NCBI RefSeq assembly: GCF_001542855.1
Contig: NZ_LNBY01000001.1
Coordinates: 310,001-374,000, forward strand
Direction: 5' to 3'
DNA: 64,000 nucleotides
From: Erythrobacter sp. AP23
Lineage (GTDB): Bacteria; Pseudomonadota; Alphaproteobacteria; Sphingomonadales; Sphingomonadaceae
A program made the position numbers and the translations under genes. Numbering within the stretch: position 1 is the stretch's first letter; each line of letters starts with the position of its first letter. A model generated the notes under the pieces. It made no database searches. It was not told where the DNA came from and worked only from the letters and a program-made list of their open reading frames with translations. This document shows positions 48,859 to 60,608 of this stretch, piece by piece.

Positions 48859-49424
48859 TTCTGCAATCTCAGAGCCAGTTCGCTCATGAAGCGGGCATCG
48901 TCACCCTTCGCCAACCACTCCGCCTCGGCGGAGATACCTGCGAGCATGTGCGCGAGGTCGTCCATCTCTGCCTTGGCGTAATTGCCAAGCACGTGGCCAT
49001 GCACCCGTTCCTTCGATCCGGGATGGCCGATGCCGATACGAACGCGGCGGAAATCGGGGCCGAGATGCTGGTTGATCGAGCGCAGTCCGTTGTGGCCCGC
49101 AAGGCCGCCGCCCCTGCGCACCTTGACCTTGAAGGGCGCGAGGTCGAGTTCGTCGTGGAAGACGGTGAGCGCATCGGTTTCGAGTTTGTAGAACCGCAAT
49201 GCCTCGCCCACAGCGCGGCCGCTTTCGTTCATGAAAGTTGCGGGCTTGAGCAGGAGAATCCTCTGCGGGCCGATCCGTCCCTCCTGCACCCAGCCGGAGA
49301 ACTTCTTCTGAACCGGGCCGAAGCCGAAGACCTCGGCGATGACATCGACCGCCATGAAGCCGACATTGTGCCGGTGGAGCGCGTATTTCGGTCCGGGGTT
49401 TCCGAGGCCTGTCCAAATCTGCAT
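48855..49424 (-). CDS. pth: Peptidyl-tRNA hydrolase
   Basis: The 189-residue enzyme frees tRNA from dropped-off peptidyl-tRNA. It has GLGNPGPKYALHRHNVGFMAVD (catalytic His and Asn), LLKPATFMNESGRAVGE, VFHDELDLAPFKVKVRRGGGLAGHNGLRSI and FRRVRIGIGHPGSKERVHGHVLG. It lies downstream of rplY, a very common pairing in bacteria. Confidence 0.97.
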   Translation of the reverse strand: MQIWTGLGNPGPKYALHRHNVGFMAVDVIAEVFGFGPVQKKFSGWVQEGRIGPQRILLLKPATFMNESGRAVGEALRFYKLETDALTVFHDELDLAPFKVKVRRGGGLAGHNGLRSINQHLGPDFRRVRIGIGHPGSKERVHGHVLGNYAKAEMDDLAHMLAGISAEAEWLAKGDDARFMSELALRLQN

Positions 49425-49450
49425 GCGCGCCCCTTAGCTTTGCCGCCCGC

Positions 49451-49484
49451 AAAAGCAAAACGCCGGCCCCGCGGGGGACCGGCG
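49451..49484 (-). terminator. Rho-independent terminator downstream of rplY
   Basis: On the minus strand, a CGCCGG/CCGGCG stem with further inner GC pairs (49461-49484) is followed by TTTTGCTTTT (complement of 49451-49460). This separates rplY from pth, at least in part. Confidence 0.75.
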
Positions 49485-49509
49485 CTTGCGTTGCAACAGG
49501 CAAAAGCGA

Positions 49510-50202
49510 TTATTCGCTCTTGTCTTCCTGTTCCTGTTCGGCGTCCTCGTCGGCACCCTGTTCGGTGGCCGGGACGTCGTCGGCATCGACTTCTTCCTCG
49601 CCTTCCTGCGTGGTGTCGCCTTCGGCCTTCTTGAGCGCGGAAGGAGCGACCAGCGTGGCGATGGTGAAGTCGCGATCGGTGATCGCGCTCTCGCTGCCCG
49701 CGGGCAGGGTCACTTCGCTGATGTGGATCGAATCGCCGACTTCCTTGCCGGTGACGTCGATTTCGATTTCGCCGGGAATCTTGTCGTTGTCGCAGACCAA
49801 CTCGAGCTCGTGGCGAACCACGTTGAGAACGCCGCCCTTCTTGAGGCCCGGGCTGTCTTCTTCATTGAGGAAGACGACAGGGACCGAGACTTCGATCTTG
49901 CCGCCCTTGGCGAGGCGGAAGAAGTCGGCATGCTCGGGGCGGTCGGTGACCGGGTGAAGCGACACGTCCTTGGGAAGCGTCTTGACCTTCTTGCCACCCA
50001 GCTCGATCTCGACGATCGAGTTCATGAAGTGACCGGTCATGAGCTGCTTGACCAGCTCCTTTTCTTCCACGTGGATCATCGTGGGTTCTTCCTTGCCGCC
50101 ATAGATCACGGCGGGGATGCGGCCTTCGCGACGCAGTGCACGGGAGGCTCCCTTGCCAGCCCGTTCGCGCGTCTCGGCCGGCAGGGTCAGAGCATCGCTC
50201 AT
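49510..50202 (-). CDS. rplY: 50S ribosomal protein L25 (CTC family)
   Basis: The 230-residue protein has the 5S-rRNA-binding L25 domain ([25 protein letters not shown]), the CTC-type C-terminal beta domain ([44 protein letters not shown]) and a long acidic tail ([22 protein letters not shown]). The long form with the acidic tail is usual for alphaproteobacteria. Confidence 0.96.
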   Translation of the reverse strand: MSDALTLPAETRERAGKGASRALRREGRIPAVIYGGKEEPTMIHVEEKELVKQLMTGHFMNSIVEIELGGKKVKTLPKDVSLHPVTDRPEHADFFRLAKGGKIEVSVPVVFLNEEDSPGLKKGGVLNVVRHELELVCDNDKIPGEIEIDVTGKEVGDSIHISEVTLPAGSESAITDRDFTIATLVAPSALKKAEGDTTQEGEEEVDADDVPATEQGADEDAEQEQEDKSE

Positions 50203-50335
50203 GTCGCTTACCTTTCGAAATGCATTTGGTTACGGTTCCGGTCCACCACGCCTCCAGGGATGACCATGGTGCCGAAGGCCGCGCGCTTAGCAGGCCGCGC
50301 GGGAAAAGCAAGCATGAAGGCTTGCCGGAACCGGC

Positions 50336-51223
50336 CTATTCGATCCTGCGCACGGTGAACCCGCGCGCTTCGAGAAGCGTGGGCAGGCCCGAATCGCCGA
50401 GCAGATGACCTGCCCCCACGGCAATCAGGGGCTTGTCGCTCGCCGACAGCAGGTTTTCGATCTGTGCGGCCCAATCGGCGTTGCGATCGCGCAGCAGCAC
50501 CTGCGCGAGTTCGGGATCGGCCAGGATGCCGCGCCGGGTGAGCCGTGTGAGGCGCTCCGTATCGCCTTCCAGCCAGGCCTTCGCCAGCCTTCCGATTTCG
50601 CCCTGGTACTCCCGCGATTCACCGAGCACGGCGTTGAGCAGGTCTCGCTGCTCGGTTTCGGGCAGGCTGTCGAAGATGGCGAGCTGGCCGCGCGCGCCTT
50701 CCAGCTCGACCACTTCACGCTCGTCGAAAGCCGCGAGCAACGCGCGGTCGGCGCCATTTTCCGCCTTACCCGATTGCGCGACCTGCGCCAGTGCCAGGGC
50801 GGCGGCCCAGCTTTCCATCGGATCGAAATAGGTACGCCGGACATTCGCCCTGACCAGCAGTTCCTCGAATTCGCCCTGCAGGTCGGGATCGATCCGGTCG
50901 ACGATCGGGCCCGCGGGCCGATCGAAGGCCATTTCCTCGAACATTGCCGACAATGCCGCGCCGTCTTCGAGATCGGCGACCTCGACGACCAGCATGTCGG
51001 CCTGGCCCAGAACGGTGTCGAGCTGGGGAGAGCGCCACCGCGTGTCGTCGGGCAGCGCGTGAATCGTTCCGAACATCCAGCCCTCGACCGAGCCCGTGCT
51101 GTTGGCGATTTCCCACAGCGCGGGATAGGGACCTTCGGCTTTGGCGGTGTCGGGCTCCTGCGAGCAGGCGGCCAGCAGCAGAAGGAGCGCTGCGCAGAGC
51201 GAGGGAATGAAGCGCAAGGACAT
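50336..51223 (-). CDS. TraB/GumN-family lipoprotein, copy 1
   Basis: From ATG 51223 the 295-residue product has a lipobox (LLLLLAACS). The TraB/GumN fold is shown by GWMFGTIHALPDD near the N-terminus, MLVVEVADL and the C-terminal PLIAVGAGHLLGDSGLPTLLEARGFTVRRI. These proteins are thought to be metalloproteases or hydrolases built on two GxxH motifs (GTIH and GAGH). It lies 67 bp downstream of a paralogue on the same strand. Confidence 0.88.
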   Translation of the reverse strand: MSLRFIPSLCAALLLLLAACSQEPDTAKAEGPYPALWEIANSTGSVEGWMFGTIHALPDDTRWRSPQLDTVLGQADMLVVEVADLEDGAALSAMFEEMAFDRPAGPIVDRIDPDLQGEFEELLVRANVRRTYFDPMESWAAALALAQVAQSGKAENGADRALLAAFDEREVVELEGARGQLAIFDSLPETEQRDLLNAVLGESREYQGEIGRLAKAWLEGDTERLTRLTRRGILADPELAQVLLRDRNADWAAQIENLLSASDKPLIAVGAGHLLGDSGLPTLLEARGFTVRRIE

Positions 51224-51290
51224 GCCGCCTACCTGCATGGTTCGGCGGGTTGCGCAAGTCTGCAATCGCTCTTGCCCGATGATGGGACGA

Positions 51291-52220
51291 TTACTGAACG
51301 CGCGACACGGTCAAGCCGCGTCCGGCGAGATAATCCTGCACGCTGTCCCGGCCCGCGAGATGACCGGCACCGACGGCGATGAATACGGTGCCCGGGGTGT
51401 CGAGCCGAGTGTCGATCCATTCGGCCCAGCTGGCATTGCGCCTGTAGAGCAGGGCATCGGCGAGAACGGGATCGGTCAGCCCTTCGTTCATCAGTGCCGC
51501 GAGGCCATCGGCATCGCCTTCCAGCCATTCGGCGACCATACGGTCCATCATCGGCACCACCCGATCGATATTGTCCGCCGAAACCATGAGGAAGGCGATC
51601 TGCGATTCCACGGGCAGCGTGTCGAACAGCTCGATCTGTTGCTCGAGCGTTTCGAGCGCCGCGCGCTTCGCATCGGGCGGGGCCAGCTGTTCGAGCTTCA
51701 CTTCGACTCCGCTTTCCGCGGCATATCCTGCCTGCAAGAGCGGGACCACGGCGAGAGTCATGCCCGCGAACCACGGTTCGAAGCGGTCGAAGGAGGCGGG
51801 CGGCATGCCGAGCCTGGTCAACGCCATTTCGTAGCTGGTCTGGTCGGGTTCGGTCAGCATCTCGCGCAAAGACCCGTCTGCCGGAAGCAATGCCTTCGCC
51901 ATGACCATTTGCTGCGAGGCCGGATCCTTGGCCGCATTGCCGGGAATTTCCGTAACCAATTCCTGCGAGGCGGCGAGCGCTGTCTCGATCGGGCCCTCGT
52001 ACCATTCGACGTTTTCCGGCAGCGCGTGGACCGTGCCGAAGAGGTAGATCGTGGTATCCTCGTCCGCGACCTTCCACAGGCCCGGACCGACAGGCGCCTG
52101 GGCCTCGGCGGTAGCGGGCGCGGTCGCGACTTCGGCATCGGGATAGGTCGCACAGCCCTGCAGCGACAGTGCCAGCGTGGCAAGGCAGGCGAGGGCCGGG
52201 CGGTTGGAGAAACGGATCAT
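51291..52220 (-). CDS. TraB/GumN-family lipoprotein, copy 2
   Basis: From ATG 52220 the 309-residue product has a lipobox (LATLALSLQGC). The same TraB blocks are present: IYLFGTVHALPEN, ASQELVTEIPGN, and GTVFIAVGAGHLAGRDSVQDYLAGRGLTVSRV. Overall resemblance to the neighbour is modest, so the duplication is old. Frames extending to 52451 or 53331 are upstream noise. Confidence 0.88.
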   Translation of the reverse strand: MIRFSNRPALACLATLALSLQGCATYPDAEVATAPATAEAQAPVGPGLWKVADEDTTIYLFGTVHALPENVEWYEGPIETALAASQELVTEIPGNAAKDPASQQMVMAKALLPADGSLREMLTEPDQTSYEMALTRLGMPPASFDRFEPWFAGMTLAVVPLLQAGYAAESGVEVKLEQLAPPDAKRAALETLEQQIELFDTLPVESQIAFLMVSADNIDRVVPMMDRMVAEWLEGDADGLAALMNEGLTDPVLADALLYRRNASWAEWIDTRLDTPGTVFIAVGAGHLAGRDSVQDYLAGRGLTVSRVQ

Positions 52221-52359
52221 GCGCTGCGATTCCTTGTAGATTTGTCCTGCGATAGCGAGCGGGCACCCCGCTGGCAAAGGAGTTGCACAAACGCGCGCCG
52301 CGCCCGTTGCTGCGCTGCGGCATTGACCCTGTTTCGCGCTTGCGCCATTGCCGCGCGCC

Positions 52360-53271
52360 ATGGACCGCAATCCCCAAAGAGACCCCGCGCACTCCTTCCA
52401 GGACATGATCCTCGCGCTGCACGATTTCTGGAGCGCGAACGGCTGCCTCATCCTCCAGCCCTACGACATGCGCATGGGCGCGGGGACCTTCCATACCGCG
52501 ACCACGCTGCGCGCGCTGGGGCCGGAGCCGTGGAACGCGGCCTTCGTCCAGCCCTGCCGCCGACCGACAGACGGCCGCTATGGCGAGAACCCCAACCGGC
52601 TGCAGCACTATTACCAGTACCAGGTGATCCTCAAGCCGAGCCCGCCGGACATCCAGGAGCTCTACCTCAAGAGCCTCGAGGTGATCGGCATCGATCCGCT
52701 GAAGCACGATATCCGCTTCGTGGAGGACGACTGGGAAAGCCCGACTTTGGGCGCATGGGGGCTTGGCTGGGAAGTCTGGTGCGACGGGATGGAAGTCACC
52801 CAGTTCACCTATTTCCAGCAGATGGGCGGCTTCGACTGCAAGCCCGTCGCGGGCGAGCTGACATACGGCCTCGAACGGCTCGCCATGTACATCCAGGGCG
52901 TCGACAACGTCTACGATCTCGATTTCAACGGGAAGGGTGTGTCGTATGGCGACGTCTTCCTCGAGAACGAAAAGCAGATGTCGAAGTGGAACTTCGAAGT
53001 CGCCGAGACCGATGCGCTGTTCGACCTGTTCAACAAGGCCGAGGCCGAGTGCAAGAACGCGCTCGCCAACGACGTGCCCATCGCGGCCTATGAGCAGGCG
53101 GTCGAGGCGAGCCACATCTTCAACCTGCTGCAGGCGCGCGGCGTGATCAGCGTGCAGGAACGCGCCAGCTATATGGGCCGCGTCCGCGACCTCGCTCGCG
53201 GATCGTGCGAAGCGCATATGGAAAAGGAAGCGCCCGCGTGGGCCGAGAGATATCCGGAGTGGTCGAAATGA
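52360..53271 (+). CDS. glyQ: Glycyl-tRNA synthetase alpha subunit
   Basis: The 303-residue class II aminoacyl-tRNA synthetase subunit has [61 protein letters not shown] (motif 2 region) and [17 protein letters not shown] (motif 3). It works as an alpha2beta2 enzyme with GlyS. ATG 52360 is preferred over 52348. A palindromic element separates it from glyS. Confidence 0.97.
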   Translation: MDRNPQRDPAHSFQDMILALHDFWSANGCLILQPYDMRMGAGTFHTATTLRALGPEPWNAAFVQPCRRPTDGRYGENPNRLQHYYQYQVILKPSPPDIQELYLKSLEVIGIDPLKHDIRFVEDDWESPTLGAWGLGWEVWCDGMEVTQFTYFQQMGGFDCKPVAGELTYGLERLAMYIQGVDNVYDLDFNGKGVSYGDVFLENEKQMSKWNFEVAETDALFDLFNKAEAECKNALANDVPIAAYEQAVEASHIFNLLQARGVISVQERASYMGRVRDLARGSCEAHMEKEAPAWAERYPEWSK

Positions 53272-53288
53272 GCCCGACGACCACACAT

Positions 53289-53366
53289 CCGTTCGTGTCG
53301 AGCGCAGTCGAGACACGTTGGCCTGGCGCACAGATGCGGTCTCTCGACTTCGCTCGAGACGAACGG
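53289..53366. repeat. Long inverted repeat between glyQ and glyS
   Basis: Two 28-nt arms (53289-53316 and 53339-53366) match at 25 of 28 positions when one is reversed and complemented, beginning CCGTTCGT and holding a TCGAG core. The loop is 22 nt. It sits in the 111-bp gap just before the glyS start. It looks like a mobile palindromic repeat of the genome rather than a site built for glyS. Confidence 0.8.
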
Positions 53367-53382
53367 AGCATGGGGGGCACAG

Positions 53383-55917
53383 ATGTCTGATTTCCTCCTT
53401 GAACTGCGCAGCGAAGAAATCCCCGCCCGCATGCAGGCCGGCGCGCGCAAGGAACTAGAGAAACTGTTCCGTCGCGAAATGGACGCCGCCGGTGTCGAAA
53501 CCGGTGCAATCACCGTCTGGTCGACCCCGCGCCGCCTTGCGTTGATCGCCCGCGGGCTTCCCGAAGCCACCGAGGCTGTGAGTGAGGAATTGAAGGGGCC
53601 GCCGGTCGGTGCGCCGGATCAGGCGATCGACGGGTTCTGCCGCAAGGCCGGTGTCGAACGCGGCGATCTGGAAACCCGCGACGTCAAGGGCAGGGCGACT
53701 TATTTCGTCGTCAAGAACATCCCTGGCCGTGCAACGAGAGACCTGCTCGCCCAAGCGATCCCCGCGATCGTTCGCGATTTCAGCTGGCCCAAGTCGATGC
53801 GTTGGGGTGCCGCCTCGGTCAGCACCGAATCCTTGCGCTGGGTGCGCCCGCTCTCGGGCATCGTCGCGCTGCTGGGCGACGACGTCATCGAATGCGAAGT
53901 GCATGGTGTCACCTCGGGCGCGGTCACGCTGGGCCACCGCTTCCACCACTCGGGCGACATCACCATCGGCAATGCCGACGACTACGCGATCAAGCTGCGC
54001 GCAGGCCACGTCATCGTCGACCACGAGGAACGGCAGGACCTGATCCGCTCCGGCGCCGCAAAGGTCGCTTCCGAAGCCGGCCTCACGCTGGTCGAGGATG
54101 AGGGGCTGGTTGTCGAGAACGCCGGCCTCACCGAATGGCCGGTCCCGCTGCTCGGCCGGTTCGAGGAGGACTTCCTCGAAGTCCCGCCCGAAACGATCCA
54201 GCTCACCGCGCGCGTGAACCAGAAGTATTTCGTGTGCACATCCTCCCCCGACGGGGGAGGGGGACCACGAAGTGGTGGAGGGGCACCTTCCGCCGATCGC
54301 GACGGGTCCGAGCAGCCGAACCTGCCCCACCACCATCCTGCGGATGGTCCCCCTCCCCGTGCCGGGGAGACCAGACTCGCCAACGCCTTCATCTGCACCG
54401 CCAATATCGAAGCGGAAGACGGCGGTGCGCGCGTGGTCGACGGCAATCGCAAGGTCCTCGCCGCGCGCCTCGCCGATGCGCGCTTCTTCTGGGACGTCGA
54501 CCGCAAGAAAACCCTCGCCGAGCACGCCAAGGGGCTGGAGCGGATCACCTTCCACGAGAAGCTGGGCACCGTCGCCGACAAGGTCGAGCGCGTGGCGAAA
54601 TTGGCTCGCTGGCTGGTGGAATCCGATATCGTCACCCCGGACTTGATCCGGGGTGGTGCTTCTTCCGGCGCTGCAGAAGAAAAGCACGACCCCGGCTCAG
54701 GGGCCGGGGTGACGAAGGAGCAGTTGGCGGACTGGGCGCAACAGGCCGCCGAATTGTGCAAGGCCGACCTCGTCACCGAGATGGTCGGCGAGTTTCCCGA
54801 ACTGCAGGGCCTGATGGGCGGCTATTACGCCCGCGCCGAGGGACTGCCCGACGAAGTCGCCGACGCGATCCGCGATCACTACAAGCCGGTCGGGCAGGGC
54901 GACGATGTGCCGACCGCGCCGGTGACGGTGGCGGTGAGTTTGGCAGACAAGCTGGATACCTTGGTTGGGTTCTTCCTCATTGATGAAAAGCCGACCGGCT
55001 CGAAAGATCCCTTCGCACTTCGCAGAGCCGCTCTGGGAATTTTGAGGTTACTCCAAACAAACAGTCTGCGAATGGCGCTCGGAAAGGCAACAACCGTCGC
55101 GATTAGCGAACACATGCTCTCAGCCCTGATTGCTGACTTCGAGTGGCATGAGCACTTTGGATTGCAGGATACCGAAGACCGTAACTTCTGGGTCGATCAC
55201 ACTGCTGAACAGCCGAAGCTATATTATGGTGACACACTTGTCCTTGTATCGCCAACAATCCTGAAGGCATATCAATATCCTAGTGTAGATTGGGAAGATG
55301 ACAGCGATCGGGGGGTACTCGACTTCTTCGCCGATCGCCTTAAGGTCCAACAACGAGAGGCCGGAGTTCGCCATGATCTCATCGACGCGGTCTTCGCGCT
55401 CGGCGGCGAGGACGATCTTGTCCGCCTGCTCGCTCGCGTAAAGGCGCTCCAGTCCTTCATGGACACCGAAGACGGCGCCAACCTGCTCGCCGGCTACAAG
55501 CGCGCGGCCAACATCCTCAAGAAGGAAGACTGGCACGGCGTCGAGGGCGAGATCGCGCGCACGGGCGAGGAAGATCCGCTGGCGCTGGTCGACGATCCCG
55601 ACATGAAGGCGGTGATCGACGCCAAGATGGCCGAGCGCCATGCCAAAGCGCTTTCCTACACGCCCGAACCGGCCGAAAAGGCGCTGATGGATGCTCTGGC
55701 AACTTCGGAACCGGCGGCCGCGCGAGCCATTGAGGCGGAAGACTTCTCGGGCGCAATGGCGGCGCTCGCCGCGCTGCGCGCACCGATCGACCGCTTCTTC
55801 GACGAAGTGACGGTAAATGCGGAAGAAGAAAACAAGCGGGCACATCGCCTCGACCTGCTTGCAGCCTTTCGTGCTGCAGTGCACAAAGTCGCCGATTTCT
55901 CTCGGATCGAGGGATAG
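53383..55917 (+). CDS. glyS: Glycyl-tRNA synthetase beta subunit with in-frame repeat insertions
   Basis: The 844-residue subunit is much longer than the E. coli protein (689). Normal blocks are LLELRSEEIPARMQ at the start, RWVRPLSGIVALLGDDV and LTARVNQKYFVC, the HD-like DRKKTLAEHAKGLERITFHEKLG, and the C-terminal anticodon-binding part RIEG. Three extra stretches explain the length: about residues 286-330 and 417-444, encoded by palindromic repeats, and about 586-642, in low-GC DNA. Removing them leaves about 716 residues. All insertions keep the frame, and core motifs are intact, so the protein should still work. Confidence 0.95.
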   Translation: MSDFLLELRSEEIPARMQAGARKELEKLFRREMDAAGVETGAITVWSTPRRLALIARGLPEATEAVSEELKGPPVGAPDQAIDGFCRKAGVERGDLETRDVKGRATYFVVKNIPGRATRDLLAQAIPAIVRDFSWPKSMRWGAASVSTESLRWVRPLSGIVALLGDDVIECEVHGVTSGAVTLGHRFHHSGDITIGNADDYAIKLRAGHVIVDHEERQDLIRSGAAKVASEAGLTLVEDEGLVVENAGLTEWPVPLLGRFEEDFLEVPPETIQLTARVNQKYFVCTSSPDGGGGPRSGGGAPSADRDGSEQPNLPHHHPADGPPPRAGETRLANAFICTANIEAEDGGARVVDGNRKVLAARLADARFFWDVDRKKTLAEHAKGLERITFHEKLGTVADKVERVAKLARWLVESDIVTPDLIRGGASSGAAEEKHDPGSGAGVTKEQLADWAQQAAELCKADLVTEMVGEFPELQGLMGGYYARAEGLPDEVADAIRDHYKPVGQGDDVPTAPVTVAVSLADKLDTLVGFFLIDEKPTGSKDPFALRRAALGILRLLQTNSLRMALGKATTVAISEHMLSALIADFEWHEHFGLQDTEDRNFWVDHTAEQPKLYYGDTLVLVSPTILKAYQYPSVDWEDDSDRGVLDFFADRLKVQQREAGVRHDLIDAVFALGGEDDLVRLLARVKALQSFMDTEDGANLLAGYKRAANILKKEDWHGVEGEIARTGEEDPLALVDDPDMKAVIDAKMAERHAKALSYTPEPAEKALMDALATSEPAAARAIEAEDFSGAMAALAALRAPIDRFFDEVTVNAEEENKRAHRLDLLAAFRAAVHKVADFSRIEG
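54241..54370. repeat. BIME-like palindromic element inside glyS
   Basis: A left unit (54241-54284) with CCTCCCCCG-A-CGGGGGAGG and CCAC-GAA-GTGG hairpins is repeated in inverted, diverged form at 54324-54370 (GTCCCCCTCCCCG...). The pair surrounds about 40 bp. It inserts about 45 codons, rich in Gly, Pro and Ser, in frame between KYFVC and LANAFICTANIEA of GlyS. Confidence 0.85.
54631..54713. repeat. Second palindromic element inside glyS
   Basis: GTCACCCCGG...CCGGGGTGGTGCTT (54631-54661) has an inverted partner AAGCACGACCCCGG...CCGGGGTGAC (54682-54713). The element is about 83 bp and adds about 28 codons (VTPDLIRGGASSGAAEEKHD... ) in frame. It belongs to a different repeat family from the element at 54241. 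Confidence 0.85.
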
Positions 55918-55930
55918 GTTTTTCTCTATT

Positions 55931-55951
55931 GGACCGTGTAACACGCGGTCC
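55931..55951 (+). terminator. Hairpin after glyS
   Basis: GGACCG-N9-CGGTCC, 13 bp after the glyS stop, with no T-tract. It could act as a weak terminator or processing site between glyS and ppdK. Confidence 0.4.
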
Positions 55952-55976
55952 ATGTCTCAGCTTAACAGGGACTAAC

Positions 55977-58643
<2,667 letters not shown>

Positions 58644-58646
58644 TCC

Positions 58647-58669
58647 CCTGCGAAGACGGGGGGCGCAGG
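58647..58669. repeat. Palindrome after ppdK (REP- or terminator-like)
   Basis: CCTGCG-N11-CGCAGG forms a 6-bp stem just after the ppdK stop and before the convergent methyltransferase. The general look (CCCCTGCGAAG) resembles repeated GC palindromes of sphingomonads. Confidence 0.45.
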
Positions 58670-58684
58670 TCGATGTACGAGGAC

Positions 58685-59443
58685 TCAGTCTTTCCAGCCG
58701 GTTAAGGTCAGTATCTCGAAACTTTCGAGGACACGGCCGCGCTCGTTCGCGGCGTCGAGAAACGCCTCTTCGGCGCGCACTTTGGCTGGCCTGCCCAGCG
58801 CCGGTGGCGCGCTGGCGAGCGCGCTGCCGAGAGCCTGGTCCCGCAGGTCCGACACAAGCCGGTCGAGCGATCCGAAGGACACGGTCAGCGTGCGGCTGTC
58901 GACCACCTGCCGCTTGTACAGCGCGCGCTGCATCAGGGCGGAGGCGGCCTGGTTGTCGACCAGCGGATGCATCCGCGCCGCCGGCCGGTCGGGCTCGGCG
59001 GCAAGCATCGCGCGGCGCAGGTTGGCGAGGCTTCCCGCGCCGACGATGCTGGCAATCATCAGGCCGCCTTGCGCCAATGCGTTGCGCAGGTGCAGCAGCG
59101 CACCAGGAAGGTCGTTGACCCGGTCGAGCGAACACAGGCTGACGATGAGGTCGTAGGGCTCCGCCTCGATCGGGTGCTCTTCGTCGAGCGTCGCAACGTC
59201 GTGTTCGTCGACGAGCGACCCGCCCCCGCGCAACGACAGCGCGAGCGTACCGGTCCAGTCGCCGATGACGAGGACGCGCTGCGGCGAAAGGCGAATGAAC
59301 TCGAGCCGGTCGAGCACGTCCTCGACCATGTCGTCGAGAACATAGCGCGCGGCATCGCGCTTGGCCTGCCTGACGCGGGCGCGGCGTAGACCGGCGATCC
59401 GGCGGCGGCGCGAGAATATCCGGGGAGGGGCCTGGCTTGCCAT
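58685..59443 (-). CDS. SAM-dependent methyltransferase (BioC/NDUFAF5-like)
   Basis: From ATG 59443 the protein has 252 residues. It begins with a basic N-terminus, APPRIFSRRRRIAGLRRARV, common in this group. A degenerate Rossmann motif VLVIGDWTGTLAL replaces the usual acidic loop, followed by YDLIVSLCSLDRVNDLPGALLHLRNALAQGGLMIASIVGAGSL. It resembles the C-terminal part of BioC-like and complex I assembly methyltransferases. It is divergent from comF with a gap of about 55 bp. Confidence 0.82.
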   Translation of the reverse strand: MASQAPPRIFSRRRRIAGLRRARVRQAKRDAARYVLDDMVEDVLDRLEFIRLSPQRVLVIGDWTGTLALSLRGGGSLVDEHDVATLDEEHPIEAEPYDLIVSLCSLDRVNDLPGALLHLRNALAQGGLMIASIVGAGSLANLRRAMLAAEPDRPAARMHPLVDNQAASALMQRALYKRQVVDSRTLTVSFGSLDRLVSDLRDQALGSALASAPPALGRPAKVRAEEAFLDAANERGRVLESFEILTLTGWKD

Positions 59444-59498
59444 CGCGCCACGCCCTGCCGCGCTTGCCAGCCTCGCGCAAGCGCGGCAGCATGCGAAT

Positions 59499-60251
59499 GT
59501 GTCGACAAGCCGCCTCCTTGCCGCAAGCATCGCGCCGGTGCTCGACTTCGTCTATCCGCCCCGCTGTCCGGCCTGCGGCGGTGCGATCGCCGAGCAGGGC
59601 GGTTTGTGCGCGGTGTGCTGGGAGGATCTGGCGATCCCGTCCGAACCGAGCTGCGCCGCCTGCCAGCGGCCCTTTGGGGATCGCGGTCCGGACGAGGCCG
59701 CCATCTGTGCGCCCTGCCTCGCCGATCCGCCGCTGCATGACGGGATTGCGGCGGGCACGCTCTATACCGACGTTTCGCGCAAGCTGGTGCTCGCCTTCAA
59801 ACACGGCCGCCGGATCGCGCTCGCGCCGATGCTGGCGCGGCTGATCGCGGCGCGGCTACCCGAACCGAATGCGGACCGGGTGATCGTCCCCGTACCGCTG
59901 CACCCTCGCCGGTTGTGGCAGCGCGGCTACAACCAGGCGGCCTTGCTGGGCGGACAGCTAGCCAGGATGGGGCACGGATGCATGTGTGTCGACGGGCTGG
60001 TCCGCACGAAGCCGACGCCGACACTGGGCGGCCTGGGCAAGAAGGCGCGGGCGAAGGTGCTGGCGGGCTCGATCAGGGTTCATGCGAAACGCACCGCGGC
60101 GATACGAGGGCGCGATGTCCTGCTGGTCGACGATGTCCTGACCAGTGGCTCCACCAGTACTGCCTGCGTGAAGGCGCTTAAAAGAGACGGCGCGCGGAGC
60201 GTGACGATCGCCTGCTTCGCCCGGGTGCTGGACGAGGCGCTGGGCCACTGA
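59499..60251 (+). CDS. comF: ComF-family phosphoribosyltransferase-like protein
   Basis: The protein has about 250 residues from GTG 59499 (start uncertain; the frame is open back to 59361 over the neighbour). It carries an N-terminal zinc-ribbon (PPRCPACGGAIAEQGGLCAVCWEDL ... PSCAACQRPF ... AICAPCL), and the C-terminal PRTase signature DVLLVDDVLTSGSTSTACVKALKRDG. ComF aids DNA uptake during transformation in some species, but in proteobacteria it may do something else. Confidence 0.88.
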   Translation: MSTSRLLAASIAPVLDFVYPPRCPACGGAIAEQGGLCAVCWEDLAIPSEPSCAACQRPFGDRGPDEAAICAPCLADPPLHDGIAAGTLYTDVSRKLVLAFKHGRRIALAPMLARLIAARLPEPNADRVIVPVPLHPRRLWQRGYNQAALLGGQLARMGHGCMCVDGLVRTKPTPTLGGLGKKARAKVLAGSIRVHAKRTAAIRGRDVLLVDDVLTSGSTSTACVKALKRDGARSVTIACFARVLDEALGH

Positions 60252-60266
60252 CCGGCCCATGTGAAA

Positions 60267-60292
60267 CGCCCGGGACCTTGCGATCCCGGGCG
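60267..60292 (+). terminator. Hairpin downstream of comF
   Basis: CGCCCGGGA-N8-TCCCGGGCG is a perfect 9-bp stem with no long T-tract. The rest of the gap to 60608 holds a smaller palindrome (GCATTTG-N5-CAAATGC, 60485-60503) and no supported gene. Confidence 0.55.
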
Positions 60293-60608
60293 CCACGTGA
60301 CGAATATTACCGGACCGGCCTTGCGGCACGGGTGCAGCCCCCCAGCATGCACCCTCGGTCCATCCCTCATCGTTCCGGATGCGCCGCGTAAACCCTCTTC
60401 GCGGCAGCGGATCCGTTGACCCCCTGAACCTGGCGCTCTGCTGGCACCGCTGCTCCGGTGGGCAGGCCTCACTTGCCTGCAGATGCATTTGTTCCTCAAA
60501 TGCCGCATTGTTCAAACAAGCATTTGCAGGATTGCCGGATTTTGGGTCGACTTTGTGGTTATCTTGCAACAAGCGTGGCCCATCGATCCGAGTTCGAAAG
60601 GCGGAAGT

